A DNA stretch of 12,500 nucleotides from an uncultured Mollicutes bacterium (GTDB lineage: Bacteria; Bacillota_I; Bacilli_A; UBA3375): positions 1-12,500 of the forward strand of contig UWSE01000017.1 of the NCBI GenBank assembly GCA_900551955.1. Reading direction: 5' to 3'. Positions 1 to 6,689 of the stretch are shown one piece after another. Both the position numbers and the translations under genes were made by a program. The notes beneath the pieces are model-generated. The model saw nothing but the letters and a program-made list of their open reading frames with translations. It ran no database searches and was not told the origin of the DNA. The first letter of the stretch is position 1; each line of letters starts with the position of its first letter.

Positions 1-3
1 GTA

Positions 4-1269
4 GTGCGTTGGTTCCACATGTGTCGGCCCTACGACCAAGAGGCAGACTATTACTATCCCGCACGCCGACAGGTCACATTCTTCTGTGCAGCCGTGATAC
101 TGCAACTGCCCTACTTCCTCTGCCCCATGAGTGAGGCTGCCTGGCAGTATGTGCGCATCTTCGGCATCATCTTCTACCCGTGCTGTTTCTCTATGCTGTT
201 TCAGCGCTACTTCCATCGGAAACCATTGGCCGGACTCTTCAACGTGACCGTCTTCACCATTCCTATCTCATTGCTCACCGTCATGGCAATAACCATCCTT
301 GCAGGTAGCGGCAACTGGTTGGAACAGCATTACCATTGGTTTCTATGGGTGATGGTGGGATTCAGCGTATTACTCACCGCACGACTTCTGGGTGTTATCC
401 ACCGCATCACGCAACTCATCGACAACTACCACATTCAGAACTATGCCACCGAGGACGACTTTCCACTGCGCTTTGCCGAAAAAGTCATTTGGATGCCATT
501 GGTATGGATAGGCATTGCCTGGTTGCCCTTGGTCATAGGCAGTCGCCTGCTCATGGCTATCATCCATATCGTCTTTTCCGTTTGGATGGTCATATTCCTC
601 TGTCTCATTCTCCATCCGCAACGGTCAAAATCCGTCAATAATAACAAAAACACTACACAGAATGACGACCAAAGGCTGTCGATGGCGCAGACCGACACGC
701 CTGCTGAAACAACTGACGACACCGAGAACGACACGGAAGCTACGACAGAGACAGAACAGCAGGAAGTGATTCTGGACGATGCAGAAACAGTGTCCGTGAC
801 TGAGTCTGCAACAACCGAGAAACAGCAACCGCAGGATCAAATGCCTACCGAAACAGAACCGTTGACAGAAACAGAGTCTGACGATCCACTCTCGGAGGAT
901 GTCCAGCCAGAGACGATCACCATAGAAGATATTGTTGCGGACAATCCTGAGGAGAAACCCGTCGCTGAGGCAGAGACACCGCAAGTCACAACAGCAACTA
1001 CCGCTCCTAAGGTTGCCAAACCGCGAGCACGCTATAGTAAAGAGGCTAAAGAGGCTGTGTTGCAGGTGATCTTGCAAAACTATCGCGACAAACATCTGCT
1101 CAAGACTCAAATTCTCTCTGGAGTGGATAAGGGTCTGCGTTCAGGTGCCAGTCGTTTTATTGCCGAAGTGGGTTACTACCGTCTCGTCAACATGTTCCGT
1201 TTGGAATATGCTCGCCTTTATAGTTTGCTTTGTTTAAAGCGTATCGAGCATAATCAGTATTTCTTTTAG
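4..1269 (+). CDS. Membrane-anchored AraC-like transcription regulator, truncated at chimeric junction
   Basis: The frame is open to the left edge, so the true start may lie outside; GTG at 4 and ATG at 19 are the first candidates. About six hydrophobic helices are visible (residues about 24-42, 48-66, 79-100, 111-132, 161-180, 183-204). A long acidic Thr/Glu/Asp-rich linker follows (about 212-335), then a basic helical segment (about 341-406). That segment, ending VNMFRLEYARLY, resembles the first helices of an AraC-family DNA-binding domain. The overall plan, N-terminal membrane bundle plus cytoplasmic helix-turn-helix, is familiar from Bacteroidales hypothetical proteins. GC is about 50%, against about 30% downstream. 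Residues after about 406 are encoded by foreign low-GC DNA antisense to another gene, so the real C-terminus, including the rest of the HTH, is missing. Family call is moderate; no specific function is recognised. Confidence 0.6.
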   Translation: MRWFHMCRPYDQEADYYYPARRQVTFFCAAVILQLPYFLCPMSEAAWQYVRIFGIIFYPCCFSMLFQRYFHRKPLAGLFNVTVFTIPISLLTVMAITILAGSGNWLEQHYHWFLWVMVGFSVLLTARLLGVIHRITQLIDNYHIQNYATEDDFPLRFAEKVIWMPLVWIGIAWLPLVIGSRLLMAIIHIVFSVWMVIFLCLILHPQRSKSVNNNKNTTQNDDQRLSMAQTDTPAETTDDTENDTEATTETEQQEVILDDAETVSVTESATTEKQQPQDQMPTETEPLTETESDDPLSEDVQPETITIEDIVADNPEEKPVAEAETPQVTTATTAPKVAKPRARYSKEAKEAVLQVILQNYRDKHLLKTQILSGVDKGLRSGASRFIAEVGYYRLVNMFRLEYARLYSLLCLKRIEHNQYFF

Positions 1270-1927
1270 GTTTCTTAGTATCTGAATTATTGACAATATA
1301 ATAGGCTTGCTTTTGTGGTTTACTTGGGATACTAGGCTGAACAGAATCGGAAAAGTTTATTATTTCTTGTTCCTGTAACGAATAATCGTCTAGAATTTCT
1401 ACTGCAGCTGAAAATTTTGGATTAATGTAGTCATCATCAAATAGTTTGATAATTTTCTTTTTCATTTTTTCATCAGATTGATTTTTTATAATTTCTGGAA
1501 TTAATAGCTGTATTTCATCATCTGAAAGAATAGACAAATAAAGTTGTTTTGCTCCTTTGATTGTAAATGCGCATTCACCAACGCTGTGTTCTTTATTACG
1601 TCTATCCATTTCAGCCCATAAAACATTTAGTTTAACAGGCGTGATATCACCGATAGATTCCACATTTACCATATAACCTTCATCAATATATTCGAATCTT
1701 CTTGTTCCTGATGGACGATCAGACATATAATAATCGTTTGTAGCTACACTTATATCGACAACAATTCCCTTTTTGTTGTGAATTATAATATCACCTTGTC
1801 GCACCTTACTTACATTAGTGTGACCTTTATGTGGTTTACCATTGGTCATTAATGTTGGAGCCCAAAGGTATCCTCCTTCGTGTTCAACTTTATAATTATC
1901 ACCTTGGTTAACTAAATAAATTGCCAT
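1187..1927 (-). CDS. EVE-like domain / HNH endonuclease, C-terminally truncated at junction
   Basis: Residues about 2-145 (starting MAIYLVNQG, with GGYLWAP, KVRQGDIIIHN and a DEGYMV segment) match the EVE-like PUA-fold domain found at the N-terminus of bacterial HNH endonucleases. EVE/PUA-fold domains read modified bases in DNA, so the expected role is cutting modified invader DNA. A lysine-rich linker (about 150-222) follows. DYARYALNKANYK (225-237) is the usual lead-in to the HNH fold; the next residues (GEHIPNGTC) are translated from the foreign side of the junction near 1217. The nuclease part is therefore absent, and the genuine protein was probably near 300-330 residues. The start ATG has AAGGAG four bases upstream (1932-1937). 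It is divergent from the GmrSD-like gene, which supports a defence role. Confidence 0.7.
   Translation of the reverse strand: MAIYLVNQGDNYKVEHEGGYLWAPTLMTNGKPHKGHTNVSKVRQGDIIIHNKKGIVVDISVATNDYYMSDRPSGTRRFEYIDEGYMVNVESIGDITPVKLNVLWAEMDRRNKEHSVGECAFTIKGAKQLYLSILSDDEIQLLIPEIIKNQSDEKMKKKIIKLFDDDYINPKFSAAVEILDDYSLQEQEIINFSDSVQPSIPSKPQKQAYYIVNNSDTKKPKRNTDYARYALNKANYKGEHIPNGTC
1214..1223. other. Chimeric junction between a ~50% GC and a ~30% GC genome
   Basis: GC and codon style change abruptly here. On the left the plus-strand gene loses its HTH domain after residue about 406. On the right the minus-strand EVE/HNH gene loses its C-terminal nuclease domain right after the residues ANYK; the family usually continues CE. 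The bases TTTAT at 1217-1221 fit both parents, so the join lies in a microhomology of about five bases. No transposase, inverted repeat, tRNA or att-like duplication is present. Confidence 0.75.
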
Positions 1928-1943
1928 AAATCTCCTTAAATTA

Positions 1944-1952
1944 ATTATAACA
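1944..1952 (-). promoter_or_regulatory. Candidate extended -10 promoter of the EVE/HNH gene
   Basis: Read on the minus strand, a perfect TATAAT (1949 to 1944) is preceded by TGT, giving an extended -10 (TGnTATAAT). A -35 at 17 bp spacing (1972-1967, ATCACT) is weak. Transcription would start near 1937, so the AAGGAG ribosome site lies at the very 5' end of the message. Confidence 0.5.
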
Positions 1953-1969
1953 CAAATATTTATTTTAGT

Positions 1970-1998
1970 GATCTTGACAAGGATCCTTAATTATGATC
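1970..1998. repeat. Three GATC sites within the divergent promoter region
   Basis: GATC occurs at 1970-1973, 1982-1985 and 1995-1998, at 12- and 13-bp steps. The first abuts the plus-strand -35, the middle one is the core of the 10-bp palindrome AAGGATCCTT (1979-1988) in the spacer, and the third overlaps the -10. Such a cluster could bind a regulator or make the promoter methylation-sensitive; this is inference. Confidence 0.45.
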
Positions 1999-2002
1999 TA
2001 AT
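1974..2002 (+). promoter_or_regulatory. Sigma-A-type promoter of the GmrSD-like gene
   Basis: The -35 TTGACA (1974-1979) is perfect. After a 17-bp spacer comes TCTAAT (1997-2002), five of six matches, preceded by TGA for an extended -10. Transcription should begin near 2009, only about 12 bases before the ATG at 2021. The promoter sits back to back with the minus-strand promoter. Confidence 0.75.
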
Positions 2003-2020
2003 AAGTATGATAGGAGAAAT

Positions 2021-3868
2021 ATGGGAGAAACAATGGAAGCAAGAGTTAGAGCGTTACCGGATGTTTTAATTCCGAGCAAAGACGATGATGATTTTGATAT
2101 AGTGGTTCCCGCTCTGCAACGAGATTACAGATGGGAATGTCAAAATATAAATGAAATGTTTGACGATTTGGCCACACACTTTTATAACTTTTCATCACTT
2201 AAACGAGTAGAAGAAGATTATTTCTTTGGTTCAGTAGTCTATGTAAAAAATGAAGATGAAAAAAGATTTTATTTGATCGATGGTCAACAACGTCTTACTA
2301 CATTCAGTTTAGTTTTAAGAAAGACTTTTGATTTACTTAATTCTGAGTTGGAAAACGTTACGGAAGATGAAGACGAAGATACAACAATAATAGAAGAAGT
2401 CAAGAGTCAAATTCAGGAGATGCTTTTTGACAAGAATGGGAAATGTAGAATTAAGTTCGAAGCAGATAGAAACCAGAAACAATACATTCTAGAAAGTATT
2501 TTATCCCTAGATCGCGATGATAAAAAATTAAAAGAGTTAAAAAGTGAAACTAATGAACACACTATTAACTACATAAACCGTTACAACAACATTTCTAAAA
2601 AATTAGATGAACTATTTTTAGGAAAAGGCGTTCATAAAATTACAACATTTTACGCTCAAATTACGGAACATGTTCAGTTTGTTCAAATTATCAGTAAAGA
2701 CGAAAATACTGTGTATCAATTATTTGAAACCCTTAATGCCCGTGGTGAAAATCTTTCACAGACAGAGTTATTAAAAAATTATCTATTGTCAAGAATTGAA
2801 GGCGACTCTGAACGATACGAATCGTTGTGGCAAGAGATTTCAACGTATATAAACTCAATACAAAATAGTTCAAAAAAAGCAATTTATTCTTTTGATGTAA
2901 TTTTAAGAAATTATTATTTTTTACTGCAAGGTGAAAAAATCACTCAAAGTAAAGTTTATGTAAAATATAAAGAATATTTTAAAAATAAAACTGAAAAAGA
3001 AATTTTAGATGATTTAATGATGTTAAGAGACGCTATTAAAACTATATCTACGAAGATATATAACCGAGACTCTTTGACGTACTCATTGTTTGATTTCTGT
3101 TTAAATCAATTGCAAATCACTCAAATGATACCCACATTGCTGTTAATTAGTTTTTCGGATGATAAAGATGTTTGTCAAGAATGTATAGACTTACTGACTA
3201 AGTATGTATGTATCTTATGGATAAGTGAAAGTCCATACAACAAATTAGAACAACTAAATAAAGAAATGTTTGCCAACAAGTTAGATGTACGAAATCAACG
3301 TGATATACACGTACGTATTGTGGCAACTACAGAAACAATTAAAAATGAAATAAGTAAGTTGGATAATGGTTATCTACAACGAATTATTGAAGATAGAATG
3401 TTTGAGAAAAAACAACATGCTGCCTTACGACAATTTTTAGTAGCTATTTTTAATAGATTCCATGATGAACACCAATTTAAAACACCTACTTTAGAACATA
3501 TTAATCCACAGTGTGGTATCGACAATTTTAAGGATAGAGGATTTGGTTCCGCAACTGAATACTCTGATTATGTGAAAAAAATTGGTAATGCAGTGGTACT
3601 GGGTTTTAGTTCAAACAGCGAAGCACAACATAAGTGGGATCAAAAAATGGAGGTTTATAAAAATCCGGGACAACCCAAAAATGTTGTCCTGTTATTTAAA
3701 AAACTTGGTAGCAATAAGAAATATGACGAATTGTTAGACAAAAATTTCTATGTAAACTTACCAAGCATGAATGATGGATCTGAGTATCTAACAAAAGACG
3801 AAATTGACCTAAGAACTCGTAAATTTGCTGAATCTATTTCAAAAATATTGCTTAATACCAACCAATAA
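2021..3868 (+). CDS. GmrSD-like modification-dependent (type IV) restriction enzyme, DUF262 + DUF1524
   Basis: This is a single-chain fusion of the GmrS-like NTPase/DNA-sensing half and the GmrD-like nuclease half. Visible DUF262 marks are QRDYRW (residues 33-38), the DGQQR motif (87-91) of the ParB/Srx-type fold, and FETLNARGENLSQTELLKN (235-253). The DUF1524 HNH part shows LEHINPQ (491-497, catalytic-type His493), then IGNAVVL (521-527) and MEVYKNPG (543-550). The length of 615 aa is normal for the fused family, and all motifs are intact. The family cleaves DNA carrying modified, often glucosylated, cytosines; the actual target here is unknown. Two in-frame starts are possible: ATG 2021 (AGGAG four bases upstream) and ATG 2033 (GGGAG five bases upstream). 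ATA isoleucine codons are common (paired at 2387-2392), unlike in the ribosomal genes, which fits horizontal acquisition. No terminator follows; the stop lies 8 bp before the rplK -35. Confidence 0.88.
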   Translation: MGETMEARVRALPDVLIPSKDDDDFDIVVPALQRDYRWECQNINEMFDDLATHFYNFSSLKRVEEDYFFGSVVYVKNEDEKRFYLIDGQQRLTTFSLVLRKTFDLLNSELENVTEDEDEDTTIIEEVKSQIQEMLFDKNGKCRIKFEADRNQKQYILESILSLDRDDKKLKELKSETNEHTINYINRYNNISKKLDELFLGKGVHKITTFYAQITEHVQFVQIISKDENTVYQLFETLNARGENLSQTELLKNYLLSRIEGDSERYESLWQEISTYINSIQNSSKKAIYSFDVILRNYYFLLQGEKITQSKVYVKYKEYFKNKTEKEILDDLMMLRDAIKTISTKIYNRDSLTYSLFDFCLNQLQITQMIPTLLLISFSDDKDVCQECIDLLTKYVCILWISESPYNKLEQLNKEMFANKLDVRNQRDIHVRIVATTETIKNEISKLDNGYLQRIIEDRMFEKKQHAALRQFLVAIFNRFHDEHQFKTPTLEHINPQCGIDNFKDRGFGSATEYSDYVKKIGNAVVLGFSSNSEAQHKWDQKMEVYKNPGQPKNVVLLFKKLGSNKKYDELLDKNFYVNLPSMNDGSEYLTKDEIDLRTRKFAESISKILLNTNQ

Positions 3869-3876
3869 TGTCTAAT

Positions 3877-3905
3877 TTGACTTATAATATATATTTTGAT
3901 ATAAT
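3877..3905 (+). promoter_or_regulatory. Promoter of the rplK-rplA operon
   Basis: TTGACT (3877-3882), a 17-bp spacer and perfect TATAAT (3900-3905) preceded by TGA (extended -10) make a near-consensus vegetative promoter. A second TATAAT at 3883-3888 lacks a good -35. Expected start is near 3912, giving a leader of about 64 nt that contains the L1-site hairpin. Confidence 0.8.
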
Positions 3906-3933
3906 AACTATAGTTCTATTTAAATATAGAGCA

Positions 3934-3964
3934 TGCAGGAGAGTAAATACTCGTTAAGACTGCA
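3934..3964 (+). promoter_or_regulatory. Ribosomal protein L1 autoregulatory leader (L1-binding mRNA fold)
   Basis: Outer stem TGCAG/CTGCA (3934-3938 with 3960-3964) and inner stem GAGT/ACTC (3941-3944 with 3949-3952, loop AAAT) flank an asymmetric internal loop: GA on the 5' side, GTTAAGA on the 3' side. This matches the layout of known L1-binding mRNA sites, which mimic the 23S L1 stalk (GGAG on one strand, CG plus purine-rich bases on the other). The Shine-Dalgarno AAGGAGG begins at 3965, directly after the outer stem, so L1 binding would block translation of rplK-rplA. Confidence 0.7.
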
Positions 3965-3975
3965 AAGGAGGAAGA

Positions 3976-4413
3976 ATGGCAAAAGTTATTAAACAAATTG
4001 TTAAAGTTCAGCTTCCTGGTGGTGGGGCTAACCCATCAATGGTAGGTACTTCTTTAGGGCCTACTGGGGTTAACATGGCTGAATTTTGTCAAAAATTTAA
4101 CGACCAATCTAAAGACAGAGGTGGAGAAATTACTCCAGCTATTATTACAATCTATGAAGATCGTACGTATGACTTTGTCTTAAAAATGACACCAGCTAGT
4201 ATTATGATTAAAAAAGCAGCTGGAGTACAAAAAGGAAGTAGTGTTCCACAAACTGATAAAGTAGGACACTTATCTAAAGCACAAGTTCAAGAAATCGCTG
4301 AGAAAAAAATGCCAGACTTAAATGCTAATGATATTAATGCAGCAATGAAAATCATTGCCGGAACTGCAAGAAGTATGGGAATTACTGTTGATGATTTAGG
4401 TGGTGAAGAATAA
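3976..4413 (+). CDS. rplK: 50S ribosomal protein L11
   Basis: L11 binds 23S rRNA at the GTPase-associated centre and helps factor turnover. The 145-aa length is normal. The C-terminal RNA-binding domain is well conserved ([10 protein letters not shown] at about 79-88, [23 protein letters not shown] near 130). The N-terminal loop is divergent: the usual PAPPVGPALGQ is here [11 protein letters not shown] (20-30), so the prolines at the positions known from thiostrepton-resistant mutants (22 and 25 in Thermus numbering) are absent and the loop is a residue shorter. The strong AAGGAGG site (3965-3971) fixes the start. The gene overlaps rplA by one base. The usual upstream secE-nusG genes are absent. 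Confidence 0.97.
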   Translation: MAKVIKQIVKVQLPGGGANPSMVGTSLGPTGVNMAEFCQKFNDQSKDRGGEITPAIITIYEDRTYDFVLKMTPASIMIKKAAGVQKGSSVPQTDKVGHLSKAQVQEIAEKKMPDLNANDINAAMKIIAGTARSMGITVDDLGGEE

Positions 4414-5105
4414 TGGCTAAAATTTCTAAACGTAAACAATTATTTAACGAAAAAGTTAATAAAGAACAAAATTATGATTTAAAAGAAGCTATCTCTTTAC
4501 TGAAAGAAGTAAGTCAAACTAAATTTGATCAAACAGTAGAAGTAGCATTTAAAATGAACTTAGATCCAACAAAAGCAGATCAACAATTACGTGGAGCTTT
4601 AGTATTACCTCATGGTACAGGTAAAACTGCAAAAATCTTAGTATTTGCTGAAGGAGACGCTGCTAAAGCTGCTCAAGAAGCTGGAGCTGACTATGTTGGT
4701 AGCGATGACTTAGTAGAAAAAATTCAAAAAGAAAACTGGTTTGATTTTGATGTAGTAGTAGCTACACCACAAATGATGCCAAAAATTGGTCGTATCGGTC
4801 AAGTATTAGGACCAAAAGGGTTAATGCCAAACCCTAAAACAGGAACTGTAACACCAGATGTTAAAACAGCTGTAAGTGAAATTAAATCAGGTAAAGTAAC
4901 TTACCGTTTAGACAAATTATCTAACGTTCACACGATCATTGGTAAAATGAGCTTTAGTGAAGATCAATTAGCTGATAACTTCATGGCACTTTACAAAGAA
5001 ATTAATCGTGTAAAACCAGCTGCAGCTAAAGGAACATACATGGAAAATGTAACTTTAAGTTCAACTATGGGTCCTGGAATTAAAATTGATGTTAAAAAAA
5101 TGTAA
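4413..5105 (+). CDS. rplA: 50S ribosomal protein L1
   Basis: L1 forms the mobile L1 stalk next to the ribosomal E site and represses its own operon by binding the leader. The 230-aa length is typical. The signature [20 protein letters not shown] (about 125-144) is intact, followed by the conserved [10 protein letters not shown] and a typical C-terminus near [20 protein letters not shown]. The start ATG shares one base with the rplK stop (TAATG), so the two are translationally coupled. An intrinsic terminator follows directly, so rplJ-rplL is not part of this operon. Confidence 0.97.
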   Translation: MAKISKRKQLFNEKVNKEQNYDLKEAISLLKEVSQTKFDQTVEVAFKMNLDPTKADQQLRGALVLPHGTGKTAKILVFAEGDAAKAAQEAGADYVGSDDLVEKIQKENWFDFDVVVATPQMMPKIGRIGQVLGPKGLMPNPKTGTVTPDVKTAVSEIKSGKVTYRLDKLSNVHTIIGKMSFSEDQLADNFMALYKEINRVKPAAAKGTYMENVTLSSTMGPGIKIDVKKM

Positions 5106-5114
5106 TTAAGATTA

Positions 5115-5153
5115 ATACCACTAACATTTAGTTAGTGGTATCTTTATATTTTT
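5115..5153 (+). terminator. Intrinsic terminator after rplA
   Basis: An 11-bp perfect stem (5115-5125 with 5131-5141, core ACCACTAAC/GTTAGTGGT) with a 5-base loop ATTTA is followed by the U-rich tract CTTTATATTTTT. Confidence 0.85.
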
Positions 5154-5175
5154 AATTAATATTAACAAAAAAGGT

Positions 5176-5181
5176 TATAAT
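5176..5181 (+). promoter_or_regulatory. Candidate -10 element of the SDR-clpP operon
   Basis: A perfect TATAAT lies 20 bases before the SDR start, with only a weak AT-rich -35 (TTAATT at 5152-5157, 18-bp spacer). Expected transcription start is near 5188, leaving a short leader that begins just before the GGAGG (5193-5197). No CIRCE or CtsR-like operator is seen ahead of clpP. Confidence 0.5.
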
Positions 5182-5201
5182 AAAGATATATCGGAGGAAA
5201 G

Positions 5202-5954
5202 ATGCGATTAAAAGATAAAGTTTGTATCGTAACTGGTGGAACAAGAGGAATTGGCTTTAGTGTTGTAGAAAGTTATTTACAAGAAGGAGCTAAAGTATGT
5301 ATTTGTGGATCTAGTGATACAAGTGCTAACAAAGCTTATGAACAATTAATTGCTCAGGGTTATAACCCCAAACATTTTATGGCTAAAGGAATAAACTTGG
5401 ATGATATTGAACATATCAACCAAGTGTTTAGCGAAGTCAAAGATAAATTTGGCAAAATTGATGTCTTAGTTAATAATGCTGGAATTACTACTTCTCAAAG
5501 TATCTTAGATACAAGTATTGATAGTTTTAAGCATGAATTAAATATTAATTTAGTGGGAGTATTTGCTTGTATTAAAGCTGTTATTCCTTATATGATTGAT
5601 AATGGTGGTGGAAGTATTATCAATACTAGTAGTTTAGTAGCTAGATATGGAAGTATCAATCAACCCGGATATGTTGCTTCTAAATTTGGAGTAAATGGAC
5701 TAACGATTGAAGCGAGTCGTGAATTAGGTAAATATAATATTCGCGTCAATGCCATAAGTCCTGGAGTAGTTAAAACTGACATGGTTAAAGAAAACGTAAC
5801 AAAAGAGATGTTAGATTATTTAAATAACCTAACACCACTAAAGCGTATGGGTAATCCAAAAGAGTTAGCAGGAGCATATGTATATTTAGCAAGTGATGAA
5901 AGTAGTTATACAACTGGAACAAATATTGATGTTAATGGTGGTATAATAAAATAG
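5202..5954 (+). CDS. Short-chain dehydrogenase/reductase, FabG-like
   Basis: A cytoplasmic NAD(P)H-dependent oxidoreductase of the classical SDR family. The Rossmann glycine motif TGGTRGIG (11-18), NNAG (91-94) and the catalytic tetrad N115, S144, Y157, K161 (YVASK) are all present, with PG at 187-188 and the C-terminal G-I-DVNGG signature. The 250-aa length is typical. The best general match is 3-oxoacyl-ACP reductase (FabG), but no other fatty-acid genes are in view and related hydroxysteroid or sugar dehydrogenases share these motifs, so the substrate is open. GGAGG four bases upstream supports the ATG. It lies 11 bases before clpP and is probably cotranscribed with it. Confidence 0.9.
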   Translation: MRLKDKVCIVTGGTRGIGFSVVESYLQEGAKVCICGSSDTSANKAYEQLIAQGYNPKHFMAKGINLDDIEHINQVFSEVKDKFGKIDVLVNNAGITTSQSILDTSIDSFKHELNINLVGVFACIKAVIPYMIDNGGGSIINTSSLVARYGSINQPGYVASKFGVNGLTIEASRELGKYNIRVNAISPGVVKTDMVKENVTKEMLDYLNNLTPLKRMGNPKELAGAYVYLASDESSYTTGTNIDVNGGIIK

Positions 5955-5965
5955 AAAGGAAGTAT

Positions 5966-6544
5966 ATGAAAAATTTAACACCTTATGTAATCGAATCATC
6001 TCCTCAAGGAGAAAGAACTTATGATATCTATTCACGTTTATTAAAAGATCGTATTATCTTTTTAAATGGTGAAATTACTGATGAAGTAGCTAATATTGTT
6101 GTGGGACAATTATTATTCTTAGCTAGTGAAGATCCAAGTAGTGATATTAAATTATATATCAACTCTCCAGGAGGAAGTGTTACTGCTGGATTTGCCATTT
6201 ATGATACGATGAATCATATTAGTTGTAATGTGCAAACAATTGCCATCGGAATGGCTGCTAGTATGGCTGCATTCCTATTATGTAGTGGAGCTAAAGGGCA
6301 TCGTTATGCCCTTCCTAATACCGAAGTTATGATTCATCAACCATTAGGTGGTGCTAGTGGACAAGTAACTGAAATTGAGATTAGTTATAACCGTATTAAA
6401 GAGATGCAACAACGTTTATATAAAATAATGGCTAAAAACTGTGGGAAAACAGTTAAACAAATCCAAGAAGATTGTGAACGAGACAATTTTATGATTGCTA
6501 AAGAAGCACAAAAATATGGATTAATTGATAAAGTTCTAAGTTAA
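5966..6544 (+). CDS. clpP: ATP-dependent Clp protease proteolytic subunit
   Basis: The serine peptidase chamber of the Clp protease, which degrades proteins unfolded by ClpX or ClpC-type ATPases in the cytoplasm. The triad is S99 ([10 protein letters not shown]), H124 (VMIHQPLGG) and D173 (CERDNF). [11 protein letters not shown] (65-75) and the handle-helix region are also intact. The length of 192 aa is standard. The ATG has AAAGGA a few bases upstream. It follows the SDR gene by 11 bp and ends inside a terminator stem, so it closes that operon. No ATPase partner is in the window. Confidence 0.97.
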   Translation: MKNLTPYVIESSPQGERTYDIYSRLLKDRIIFLNGEITDEVANIVVGQLLFLASEDPSSDIKLYINSPGGSVTAGFAIYDTMNHISCNVQTIAIGMAASMAAFLLCSGAKGHRYALPNTEVMIHQPLGGASGQVTEIEISYNRIKEMQQRLYKIMAKNCGKTVKQIQEDCERDNFMIAKEAQKYGLIDKVLS

Positions 6545-6572
6545 TAAAGAGCGAAACGCTCTTTATTTTTTT
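6543..6572 (+). terminator. Intrinsic terminator after clpP
   Basis: An 11-bp stem (6543-6553 with 6557-6567, core AAAGAGCG/CGCTCTTT, loop AAA) runs into a T-rich tract. The stem begins within the clpP stop codon. Confidence 0.9.
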
Positions 6573-6585
6573 ATAGTGTCAAAAC

Positions 6586-6610
6586 TAGCAAAAAATTGCT
6601 AATAATAGCA
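6586..6610. repeat. Alternating TAGCA/TGCTA repeats upstream of phnD1
   Basis: TAGCA (6586-6590), TGCTA (6597-6601) and TAGCA (6606-6610) form two overlapping inverted repeats that share the middle copy. TAGCAA/TTGCTA with a 4-base loop is the better one. It may be an operator for the transporter operon; no known box (PhoP-type or THI-box) is recognised. Confidence 0.35.
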
Positions 6611-6640
6611 TAAATTAATTCCCACATTTATTTTTAAAAT

Positions 6641-6649
6641 TGATACTAT
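6641..6649 (+). promoter_or_regulatory. Weak candidate promoter for phnD1
   Basis: TGATACTAT reads as an extended -10 (four of six matches plus TG), without a recognisable -35. An alternative is TTGATA (6640-6645) used as -35 with TACATT (6665-6670) as -10 at a wide spacing. Some promoter is needed because clpP ends at a strong terminator. Confidence 0.3.
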
Positions 6650-6689
6650 TAAGTTGTCAATAAATACATTGAAAGGATTTTAGAAAATA

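Noticed and set aside
625..1110. 161-codon minus-strand frame opposite the acidic linker
   Set aside because: It is antisense to the Thr/Glu-rich linker of the plus-strand gene; the cysteine/leucine-rich product resembles no protein and has no supporting ribosome site that I can see.
1222..1269. C-terminal 16 residues of the left plus-strand gene
   Set aside because: They are encoded on low-GC DNA antisense to the EVE/HNH gene, past the junction, and are a read-through artefact.
6575..6689. Possible TPP or other riboswitch ahead of the transporter
   Set aside because: The 115-base gap is AT-rich, lacks THI-box core bases and has only short repeats; it is too small and unstructured for a known riboswitch.
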